Origin: SIG440 sp045645905
GTDB lineage: Bacteria; Bacillota; Clostridia; Monoglobales; Monoglobaceae
Reading direction: 5' to 3'
DNA length: 16,411 nucleotides
Assembly: GCA_045645905.1 (NCBI GenBank)
Contig: JAZRJT010000104.1
Span: 1 to 16,411 of the forward strand
Part shown: in pieces, positions 6,905-12,588 of the stretch
Position numbering within the stretch: position 1 is the stretch's first letter
Layout of the letters: every line of letters starts with the position of its first letter
The notes under the pieces: model-generated
Database searches by the model: none
The model's input: only the letters and a program-made list of their open reading frames with translations
Told to the model about the DNA's origin: nothing
Translations under genes and position numbers: made by a program

Positions 6905-8698
6905 TTATTTCTTGATAATTGCGCCAAACTTACAGCTATCCATACAAACGCCGCACTTAACGCACTTTTCAGAATCAATTGTGAAGGGTGATTTAATCTC
7001 ACCTGTGATTGCACCAACAGGACATTTCTTCGCACAAAGGCTGCAACCCTTACACTTGTCTGCAACGATTTCATACTTAACGAGCTTCTTACATACGCCT
7101 GCAGGACAAACCTTGTCACGAACGTGTGCTTCATACTCGTCACGGAAATACTTGAGGGTACTGAGAACAGGGTTAGGAGCTGTCTGACCAAGACCGCAAA
7201 GAGCTGTTGACTTAATGCTGTAGCAAAGCTCTTCCATCTTGTCAAGGTCTTCCATAGTTCCGTTACCGGATGTAATCTTCTCTAAGATTTCATAAAGTCT
7301 CTTTGTACCAACACGGCAAGGAGTACACTTACCGCAAGATTCATCAACTGTGAATTCAAGGAAGAATTTTGCAATATCAACCATACAGTTGTCCTCGTCC
7401 ATAACGATAAGACCGCCACTGCCCATCATTGAACCGATTGCCATAAGTGAATCGTAGTCAATGGGTGTGTCGATAAGGTGCATAGGAATACATCCGCCTG
7501 AAGGACCACCTGTCTGTGCAGCCTTGAACTTTTTGCCATTGGGAATACCACCGCCGATTTCTTCTACGATTTCACGAAGAGTTGTACCCATAGGAACTTC
7601 AACAAGACCTGTATTCTTAATCTTACCACCAAGAGCAAATACCTTTGTACCCTTACTCTTTTCGGTACCGATTGTTTTGAACCAATCTGCACCATTAAGA
7701 ATAATCTGAGTAATGTTTGCATAGGTTTCAACGTTGTTAAGAAGTGTAGGCTTCTGCCACAGACCGGCAACTGCCGGGAACGGAGGACGTGGACGTGGCT
7801 CACCACGATGACCTTCGATTGACGTAATGAGAGCGGTTTCTTCACCGCATACGAAAGCACCTGCACCAAGACGGATTTCCAAATCAAAGTCAAAGCCTGA
7901 TTCAAAAATGTTCTTGCCCAAAAGTCCGTATTCTCTTGCCTGAGCAATAGCAATGCTGAGACGCTTAACTGCAATGGGATATTCTGCACGGATGTAGATA
8001 TAACCCTGATTTGCACCTACTGCATAACCCGCAATAGCCATAGCTTCGATAACTGCGTGGGGGTCGCCTTCAAGAATACTTCTGTCCATAAATGCACCGG
8101 GGTCACCCTCGTCAGCATTACATGCAACATATTTCTGGTCGTTCTGTGAATTATAGGTGAACTGCCATTTTGTACCTGTTGGGAAGCCACCGCCGCCACG
8201 ACCGCGAAGACCTGATTCCTTAATTACATCAATAACCTCCTGAGGAGTCATTTCGGTAAGCACCTTGCCCAAAGCCTGATAACCGTCAATACCGATATAT
8301 TCTTCGATATCCTCAGGATTAATAACACCACAATTGCGCAGAGCAATTCTGTGTTGTTTCTTGTAAAAATTAACCTCATTAAGACTCTTGATGTTATCTT
8401 CTTCAACTGTTTCAGCATAAAGAAGTCTCTTTACAACTCTGCCCTTTAAGAGATGTTCTTCAACAATTTCTTTAACATCATCGGGAGTAACTCTGCTGTA
8501 GAAAGCTCCCTCGGGGTAAATAATCATAATAGGGCCTAAAGCACAAAGACCAAAGCAACCTGTTTTTATAATTTTAAATTCTTTTTCCAAATCATAAGCC
8601 GCAAGCTGTGCTTCCATTTCCCTGATGATAGCATCACAGCCGGAAGATGTACAACCTGTACCGCCGCAGCAAAGAATATGACCTCTTACCATATCCAT
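6905..8698 (-). CDS. hydB: NuoF-like flavoprotein subunit HydB/HndC of NAD-linked [FeFe]-hydrogenase
   Basis: A 597-residue subunit carrying the NAD(H) site, FMN and several Fe-S clusters. A thioredoxin-like 2Fe-2S domain comes first (Cys11, Cys16, Cys48, Cys52). Then the NuoF core: GLRGRGGGGFPTGTKW (163-178) and NADEGDPGAFMDR (194-206) for FMN/NAD binding, a SLBB-like part, and the 4Fe-4S ligands Cys455, 458, 461 and 501. The C-terminus adds two 4Fe-4S ferredoxin motifs (Cys549/552/555/559 and Cys579/582/585/589) that complex I NuoF lacks but HydB/HndC proteins have. Cys531 and Cys536 (CPAGVC) are extra cysteines just before them. The gene lies between hydD and hydA. Whether the complex bifurcates electrons with ferredoxin or only uses NAD(P) cannot be read from this subunit. 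Confidence 0.95.
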   Translation of the reverse strand: MDMVRGHILCCGGTGCTSSGCDAIIREMEAQLAAYDLEKEFKIIKTGCFGLCALGPIMIIYPEGAFYSRVTPDDVKEIVEEHLLKGRVVKRLLYAETVEEDNIKSLNEVNFYKKQHRIALRNCGVINPEDIEEYIGIDGYQALGKVLTEMTPQEVIDVIKESGLRGRGGGGFPTGTKWQFTYNSQNDQKYVACNADEGDPGAFMDRSILEGDPHAVIEAMAIAGYAVGANQGYIYIRAEYPIAVKRLSIAIAQAREYGLLGKNIFESGFDFDLEIRLGAGAFVCGEETALITSIEGHRGEPRPRPPFPAVAGLWQKPTLLNNVETYANITQIILNGADWFKTIGTEKSKGTKVFALGGKIKNTGLVEVPMGTTLREIVEEIGGGIPNGKKFKAAQTGGPSGGCIPMHLIDTPIDYDSLMAIGSMMGSGGLIVMDEDNCMVDIAKFFLEFTVDESCGKCTPCRVGTKRLYEILEKITSGNGTMEDLDKMEELCYSIKSTALCGLGQTAPNPVLSTLKYFRDEYEAHVRDKVCPAGVCKKLVKYEIVADKCKGCSLCAKKCPVGAITGEIKSPFTIDSEKCVKCGVCMDSCKFGAIIKK

Positions 8699-8743
8699 CT
8701 TTAAACACCAAACCTTTCTGTATTTTTAATCTGAGCCGTTTAA

Positions 8744-9109
8744 TTACTCTGCAGCACCGATTGTATACTTTGTAACAATTCGACCATTAACTATGTGTTC
8801 GCTAACGATTTCAGCAGCCTTCTTGGGATCAACCTTTATATAGGTAACCTTTTCTTCACCGGGAACCATAACCTCAACAATTGGCTCTAAGCGACAAACA
8901 CCGATACAACCTGTCTGTGTAACTGCTACGTGTTCAAGATTTCTCTTTGCAACCTCTTCCATAATAGCACTCATTACAGGTCTTGCACCTGCTGCTATAC
9001 CGCATGTTGCCATTCCAACAACCACACGGATTGCATGATCATCTTTTCTTAGATTAACAGAGCCTTTTGCTTTGTTTCTTATTGCTTCAAGTTCAGCCAA
9101 GCTTTTCAT
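8744..9109 (-). CDS. hydD: Thioredoxin-like 2Fe-2S subunit HydD/HndB
   Basis: A 121-residue protein of the thioredoxin-like 2Fe-2S ferredoxin class, resembling HndB of NADP-reducing hydrogenases and HydD of acetogen clusters. Only three cysteines are present: Cys36 (VGMATCGIAAGA) and Cys68/Cys72 (TGCIGVC). The NuoE pattern would have four, so the first pair is incomplete; I believe this is usual for the HndB group but cannot confirm it. A strong ribosome site GGAGGT stands 6 nt before the ATG. It is 27 nt after the HATPase gene and 45 nt before hydB. It probably acts as an electron-transfer or structural subunit of the hydrogenase complex in the cytoplasm. Confidence 0.88.
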   Translation of the reverse strand: MKSLAELEAIRNKAKGSVNLRKDDHAIRVVVGMATCGIAAGARPVMSAIMEEVAKRNLEHVAVTQTGCIGVCRLEPIVEVMVPGEEKVTYIKVDPKKAAEIVSEHIVNGRIVTKYTIGAAE

Positions 9110-9136
9110 TTTTCTACCTCCGTTTAAAATTTAAAC

Positions 9137-9676
9137 TTAATTCAGTTCCTGCTCGCCTTCTGTTAAAAACTCAGAAAGCCATAAATAAACCTCAGGTGCC
9201 GAGAACGGAACATCTCCCAGCACATTTTTTATTTCATTGGTATCAACCTCAAAAACCTTCTCGTCAACAGAATGTTTATATACAAAATTTATATTTTCAT
9301 ACGAGGTAAACAGCCCAAGCATTGTCTCCGACATATCACCAAGAGGCTGACGGTCAATATGACTGTAACCAAACACCGCTTTAACACACGTTCCCTTTCC
9401 CAGTTCTGACTCTATATCAAAGCTTCCGCCTGTTGCCTCTGCCGCGGATTTAAAAAGCGGTATTCCAAGACCTACCTTTCGGGTAGTGCGCTTTGTAGTG
9501 AACGGGTCAACTACCTTTTCAAGAAACTCCTTCGTCATCCCGCACCCATTGTCGGAAATTTTAACCGTCAACTTGTCGGATGCAATATCCTCACAAACCG
9601 TAACATCAATTTTTGTAGCACCTGCCACAACCGAATTCTGAACAATATCCAGAATGTGAAGTGAAATTTCTCTCAT
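9137..9676 (-). CDS. HATPase_c (GHKL) domain protein of the hydrogenase operon
   Basis: A 179-residue protein with a GHKL ATP-binding fold in its first ~105 residues: N-box LDIVQNSVVAGA (Asn14), G1 box DNGCGM (Asp42), G2 box VGLGIPLF (69-74) and GKGTCVKAVF. There is no sensor, dimerisation or phospho-accepting His domain, so it is not a complete histidine kinase. The last ~75 residues form an extension without a motif I recognise. The gene overlaps hydC by one base (TAATG), which suggests coupled translation. Acetogen hydrogenase clusters carry a similar ATPase-like gene called hydE in that nomenclature (not the HydE maturase), so I leave the symbol blank. Its role is unproven; it may act as a kinase-like or chaperone-like regulator of the complex. 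Confidence 0.85.
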   Translation of the reverse strand: MREISLHILDIVQNSVVAGATKIDVTVCEDIASDKLTVKISDNGCGMTKEFLEKVVDPFTTKRTTRKVGLGIPLFKSAAEATGGSFDIESELGKGTCVKAVFGYSHIDRQPLGDMSETMLGLFTSYENINFVYKHSVDEKVFEVDTNEIKNVLGDVPFSAPEVYLWLSEFLTEGEQELN

Positions 9677-10170
9677 TACATTTCCTGATACTTTTTGATG
9701 ATACCTTCAACATCATCAACAACCAGTCTGCCGTAAACATCGTCATTTACTGTAAGTACAGGAGCCAGACCGCAAGCACCGATACAACGTGTAGCCTCAA
9801 TTGAGAAAAGACCGTCAGGTGTACATTCACCAACTTCAATTCCCAAAATTTCTTTAATCTTATCTAAGATATCGCCTGAACCCTTAACATAGCAAGCTGT
9901 GCCAAGACACACACCGATGTGATACTTGCCCTTGGGGTTAAGCGAAAACTGTGTGTAAAATGTAACAATACCGTAAATTTCTGCCAGAGGCACATCAAGA
10001 CCCTCAGAAATCATTTCCTGAACCTCAATGGGAAGATAACCGTAAATTTCCTGTGCCTTATGCAGTACAGGAATAACTGCTCCGTTCATATCCTTATGCT
10101 CCGCGATTACAGCTTTAAGCTGTGCTTCCTGTTCTTTAGTACCATTGAATGGAAGTGTCTTCTTTTCCAT
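9676..10170 (-). CDS. hydC: NuoE-like 2Fe-2S subunit HydC/HndA
   Basis: A 164-residue NuoE/HoxE-type subunit. The helical N-terminal part is followed by a thioredoxin-like domain binding one 2Fe-2S cluster through CLGTACYVKGS (Cys88, Cys93) and ATRCIGACGLAPV (Cys129, Cys133). Length and cysteine spacing match the family. It partners HydB to form the NADH-oxidising module. First gene of the five-gene hydrogenase operon, with GGAGGT 9 nt before its ATG. It is preceded by a long hairpin-rich leader, so control of the whole operon is likely to act just upstream. Confidence 0.95.
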   Translation of the reverse strand: MEKKTLPFNGTKEQEAQLKAVIAEHKDMNGAVIPVLHKAQEIYGYLPIEVQEMISEGLDVPLAEIYGIVTFYTQFSLNPKGKYHIGVCLGTACYVKGSGDILDKIKEILGIEVGECTPDGLFSIEATRCIGACGLAPVLTVNDDVYGRLVVDDVEGIIKKYQEM

Positions 10171-10260
10171 TTCTACTTTACCTCCTACCTTAATTTATGT
10201 CACAAAAGCCGACAAAACCGACCCATAACATTTTTTGCGCCCATTATAATAATAGTCGTT

Positions 10261-10278
10261 AAAACGCTTTTGCGTTTT
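10261..10278 (-). terminator. Terminator-like hairpin in the hydC leader
   Basis: AAAACGC and GCGTTTT form a perfect 7-bp stem with a 4-nt loop; on the minus strand the stem itself ends in TTTT, followed by AACG. It is AT-rich and weak by itself. Its place after the alternative hairpins and about 90 nt before hydC would suit an attenuator. Functional meaning is inferred. Confidence 0.35.
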
Positions 10279-10279
10279 T

Positions 10280-10328
10280 GTTTGCGCTGTGTCGCAAACC
10301 TTTATGAAAACAGAGGTTTGCATAAACC
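10280..10328 (-). promoter_or_regulatory. Mutually exclusive hairpins (possible RNA switch)
   Basis: Three pairings compete here. GTTTGCG (10280-10286) pairs with CGCAAAC (10293-10299). GCAAACCT (10294-10301) pairs with AGGTTTGC (10314-10321). GGTTT (10315-10319) pairs with AAACC (10324-10328). The middle one excludes both others, so the RNA can have two states. A 24-codon ORF without a ribosome site (minus 10259-10333, starting MSVYANLC) runs across the same bases. It could be a leader peptide, but I have no further support. Confidence 0.4.
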
Positions 10329-10425
10329 GACATTATTGCAATCTTATGTGGCTTTCAAATCTTTGATTTGAAAGTTGCGGAACTCATTCCGTCTAAAACA
10401 GTATTTTGCTGTTTCCACAAGAATG

Positions 10426-10454
10426 ATCACAGTACATTGTTAAATTTATGTCAA
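10426..10454 (-). promoter_or_regulatory. Possible second promoter for the hyd operon
   Basis: Minus-strand TTGACA (10449-10454), a perfect -35 box, stands 17 bp from TGTGAT (10426-10431), a 4-of-6 match to the -10 consensus. Transcription would start near 10419, just before the hairpin array. Confidence 0.4.
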
Positions 10455-10470
10455 TCAAACGTACACTAGA

Positions 10471-10479
10471 ATTATATCA
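10471..10479 (-). promoter_or_regulatory. Extended -10 promoter upstream of hydC
   Basis: Minus-strand TGATATAAT is a complete extended -10 element (TGnTATAAT). The -35 region at the usual distance (TAGATT) is poor, as is common for extended -10 promoters. Start would be near 10464, giving a leader of about 290 nt. It lies about 40 nt after the PHP gene, where I see no strong terminator, so read-through from the upstream genes is also possible. Confidence 0.6.
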
Positions 10480-10520
10480 AAAAAATAAACAAAAATCTAC
10501 ATTTTGACAAAAATACTTTC

Positions 10521-11219
10521 TTAAAATTTGCACAAAAATTCAAATATTTTTTGTGTAGTTTTATCTTCACCACATATAAGATGTTTCTGTTCGGAAATAC
10601 TTTCAAGATAGTGTGCATCTGAATCTGTTAAAATGCCGTATTTTGCATATATTTGCCCATATTTTTTTAATCCGCTGGCAGTAATTTCCAAACCGTCCAC
10701 ACACAAATCCGGGGGCAGAAAACCAAGGTTTGACGTAACGCTATAACTTAATTTATCAATATGTGCGGGAACAAACAATCCTCCACGCTTTTTTGTTTCG
10801 GCTGAAACTTCGTAAATATCAAGGTTTATGGCATTTATCAAAAGTTCCTCTTCTTCACCCAAAATTTCATCGTAGGCATCCATAATGAGTTGTCTGCCAA
10901 AAATATCAGGCTGATTTTTAATTCCTTGCATATTAGCACGTACAAAATCGCTCATATCCTCGGCGGCATCAATATCAGGAAAATAACAAAGCACATGAAC
11001 TTCCTCCGAGGTTGTGACTTCCATCCCAGGAACAACTTTTATCACACCCTTTGCCGCTTCCATAACTGCACGTACATTTCTGCAGGAATTATGGTCGGTA
11101 ACCGAGATTATATCAAGACCTTTTATGTAAGCCATATTCACAATATTGTTTGGAGTCATATCCTCGTCACCACAGGGTGAAAGTGCAGAATGGATATGTA
11201 AATCATAATAAAGTCTCAT
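10521..11219 (-). CDS. PHP-domain metal-dependent phosphoesterase
   Basis: A 232-residue protein of the PHP (polymerase and histidinol phosphatase) family, related to TrpH/YciV-type phosphoesterases. Metal-binding motifs appear in order: DLHIHSALSPCGDED (His8, His10, Asp18), VTDHN (Asp42, His43), PGMEV (Glu67), HVLCYF (His75), VPAHID (His153) and LTDSDAH (Asp201, His203). This is the full set expected for a trinuclear metal site, so it is probably active on a phosphoester substrate that I cannot name. Its ATG overlaps the stop of the DRTGG gene (ATGA), indicating translational coupling. It closes the accessory module next to the hydrogenase operon. Confidence 0.9.
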   Translation of the reverse strand: MRLYYDLHIHSALSPCGDEDMTPNNIVNMAYIKGLDIISVTDHNSCRNVRAVMEAAKGVIKVVPGMEVTTSEEVHVLCYFPDIDAAEDMSDFVRANMQGIKNQPDIFGRQLIMDAYDEILGEEEELLINAINLDIYEVSAETKKRGGLFVPAHIDKLSYSVTSNLGFLPPDLCVDGLEITASGLKKYGQIYAKYGILTDSDAHYLESISEQKHLICGEDKTTQKIFEFLCKF

Positions 11220-11548
11220 ATTCCCAACTCGTCAAGCTTAACCGCCGCCTCATAAGCCGAAATTTCACCACCAAGAATAATAATATCTTGTTCTTTTGCA
11301 CGCTCAACTGTCTTTTCATCAGGTACACAGCCGTCAGCAAGAATTATGCAGGCTGCATCCGCAAGTGATGCAACAGCAACTATATTTACATTGGTCTGTA
11401 TTGTAATCCATACATAATTAGTCTGAACTTTTGACATAGCAAGACTAAGTAAGTCACCTATGTAACAGCCCTTTGCAGTTTTGTCAGCAAGTTCCTGCCC
11501 TGCATAAAAATTCAGGTTAAGTTTATCGGCAATATTTTTTACTGTCAT
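11216..11548 (-). CDS. DRTGG-domain protein (second copy)
   Basis: A 110-residue protein that resembles the DRTGG domain (PF07085): GCYIGDLLSLAMSKVQTNYVWIT, then VAVASLADAACIILADGCVPDEKTVERAKEQDIIIL, the usual alternation of sheet and helix. The DRTGG residues themselves are not kept. The domain occurs beside CBS and phosphotransacetylase-related domains and in clostridial hydrogenase-linked clusters; its ligand is not known to me. GGAGG stands 7 nt before the ATG, which overlaps the preceding Fe-S ORF by 4 nt; its stop overlaps the PHP start the same way. It is a diverged partner of the DRTGG protein at 12205-12558. Confidence 0.8.
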   Translation of the reverse strand: MTVKNIADKLNLNFYAGQELADKTAKGCYIGDLLSLAMSKVQTNYVWITIQTNVNIVAVASLADAACIILADGCVPDEKTVERAKEQDIIILGGEISAYEAAVKLDELGI

Positions 11549-11745
11549 GTGTTTTCCTCCATTTTATCAATTTGGGGAAGATGCATATTAAGATTTTCAA
11601 GTTCAATCATATCGTATGCAAGAGCACTGATCTTTTCTCTGAGTTTAAAGATACAGTCGGTCTCCTTAGCATAGCCCCTTACTATGTCCTCAGCCAGAGC
11701 ACGGCAAGTTGGCGAGCCACAGGAGCCGCAATCAATTCTCTGCAT
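11545..11745 (-). CDS. Small 4Fe-4S domain protein, probable remnant of a sensory [FeFe]-hydrogenase
   Basis: A 66-residue ORF. Its first half, DCGSCGSPTCRALAEDIVRG then ETDCIF, is a PF04060-type 4Fe-4S domain with four cysteines (Cys6, 9, 14, 31). The rest is helical (LREKISALAYDMIELENL). In related clostridial clusters this domain forms the C-terminus of a longer HydS-like [FeFe]-hydrogenase protein between the HATPase and DRTGG genes. Here only 27 nt separate it from the HATPase, leaving no room for an H-cluster domain. The ATG has no ribosome site, so translation may depend on re-initiation after the HATPase stop. The downstream ATGA overlap with the DRTGG gene suggests the end is still functional. 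It may be a functional mini-protein or a gene remnant. Confidence 0.6.
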   Translation of the reverse strand: MQRIDCGSCGSPTCRALAEDIVRGYAKETDCIFKLREKISALAYDMIELENLNMHLPQIDKMEENT

Positions 11746-11772
11746 ATTACAGCAAGCAATATATCTTATGAA

Positions 11773-12201
11773 TCAGCCTTTTGCAAAAAAAGTCAAAGTC
11801 ACTGTTGTTCCTTTCCCAATCTCTGTTTCAACCTTAATAGAATCGGAATATTTTTTCATATTAGGAAACCCCATTCCGGCACCAAACCCAAGCTCCCTTA
11901 CAGAATTGTCAGCAGTTGAAAAACCTTCCTTCATAGCCATATCAAGGTCAGGAATTCCGGGACCTACATCCTTCATCACAATGACAATTTCTTCAGATGA
12001 GATTTCAACATCTATATCACCTCCATCAGCGTGGATAACCATATTAATCTCACCTTCATACATAGCGATAGCCACCTTACGAACAACCTCATGATTAAAA
12101 CCAAGCTGATTAAGTGTCTTTTTAACCTTGCTTGAGACCTCGCCTGCACGGGTAAAGTCATCACCATTGACATTAAAATGTAATTTCATAACCTCAGCCA
12201 C
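11773..12201 (-). CDS. RsbW/SpoIIAB-like HATPase (anti-sigma-factor type ATP-binding protein)
   Basis: A 142-residue stand-alone GHKL ATP-binding domain. The N-box is VAIAMYEGEINMVIHA (Glu49, Asn53), the G1 box DVGPGIPD (Asp78) and the G2 box GFGAGMGFPNMKKYSD (106-121), ending GKGTTVTLTFFAKG. This matches serine-kinase anti-sigma proteins such as RsbW and SpoIIAB in size and motifs, although no sigma factor or anti-anti-sigma gene is nearby. I use the GTG start because AGGGGG lies 8 nt before it; an ATG four codons later is possible. It follows the first DRTGG gene by 3 nt and is in the same reading frame as the Fe-S ORF after its TGA stop. A switch role in redox signalling is inferred. Confidence 0.88.
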   Translation of the reverse strand: MAEVMKLHFNVNGDDFTRAGEVSSKVKKTLNQLGFNHEVVRKVAIAMYEGEINMVIHADGGDIDVEISSEEIVIVMKDVGPGIPDLDMAMKEGFSTADNSVRELGFGAGMGFPNMKKYSDSIKVETEIGKGTTVTLTFFAKG

Positions 12202-12204
12202 TGA

Positions 12205-12558
12205 TTATACCCCCTTTTCGTCACCAGTCAAGCCTTTGCAATACAGCTTTCCGCTGGCAACATAAAGGGTATGTTTGGTTGTAAGTATGGTGATATCCTT
12301 TGCTTTAGCAAGTTCAATTATGTTTTCATCGGGACATTTGCCGCGTACAAATACAATTGTAGATATATCCATCATTTCAGCCGTTCTTACAACCTGAGGA
12401 TTAACTAATCCCGTAAGAAGCAAAACTTTGTCATTAACAAAAGCAAGAACGTCGCTCATAAGGTCGCTGCCGAAAGCGGACTCGACTTCGGTGTCCAACA
12501 TATCCTCTCCGGTCAATACCTTTGCATCTAAAATTTTCTTGATTTCTGATAATTTCAT
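12205..12558 (-). CDS. DRTGG-domain protein (first copy)
   Basis: A 117-residue protein with a DRTGG-type domain: MKLSEIKKILDAKVLTG, then FGSDLMSDVLAFVNDKVLLLTGLVNPQVVRTAEMMDISTIVFVRGK and a conserved-looking end, DITILTTKHTLYVASGKLY. The gene probably starts at the ATG of MKLSEIKK, which has GGAG 6 nt upstream and begins as family members usually do; two in-frame ATGs further up (to 12588) lack ribosome sites. It opens the five-gene module and follows dinB by 30 nt. A ligand-sensing role is plausible but unproven. Confidence 0.85.
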   Translation of the reverse strand: MKLSEIKKILDAKVLTGEDMLDTEVESAFGSDLMSDVLAFVNDKVLLLTGLVNPQVVRTAEMMDISTIVFVRGKCPDENIIELAKAKDITILTTKHTLYVASGKLYCKGLTGDEKGV

Positions 12559-12588
12559 AGTTTTCTCCATTCTGTCGGTATGCGACAT

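Larger units (their letters stand above)
10171..10470 (-). promoter_or_regulatory. Hairpin-rich intergenic leader upstream of hydC
   Basis: This 300-nt stretch without a gene has at least six perfect inverted repeats. In minus-strand order: AAACAG/CTGTTT (10396-10414), CGGAA/TTCCG (10378-10391), a 10-bp stem with 3-nt loop (10352-10374), GGTTT/AAACC (10315-10328), GTTTGCG/CGCAAAC (10280-10299) and AAAACGC/GCGTTTT (10261-10278). If transcription starts at the promoter near 10475, all would be in the hydC 5' UTR. They could be a cis-regulatory RNA or a palindromic repeat element. A Shine-Dalgarno site ends it at about 10180. No known riboswitch class was recognised. Confidence 0.6.

Noticed and set aside
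7564..8016. Second minus-strand frame of 150 codons inside hydB
   Set aside because: Out-of-frame shadow; the hydB frame carries all NuoF motifs without interruption.
10243..10248. Minus-strand TATAAT close to hydC as a third promoter
   Set aside because: The -35 position reads AAAAGC or similar at 16-18 bp spacing, and there is no extended -10 element. The two upstream candidates fit better.
9919..10371. Plus-strand 150-codon open frame across the hydC start and the leader
   Set aside because: It is antisense to the well-supported hydC in its first half and runs through hairpins in the second. It has no ribosome site and no recognisable domain.
10355..10387. Ten-codon leader peptide (minus) in the hydC leader
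   Set aside because: No ribosome site at usable distance and no run of regulatory codons; the bases are better explained by the 10-bp hairpin.
10504..10532. Plus-strand TTGACA as a promoter
   Set aside because: No -10 box at the right distance, and it would read antisense into the PHP gene.
11684..12094. Plus-strand 136-codon open frame over the Fe-S and HATPase genes
   Set aside because: Antisense to conserved motifs of both genes and without a ribosome site.
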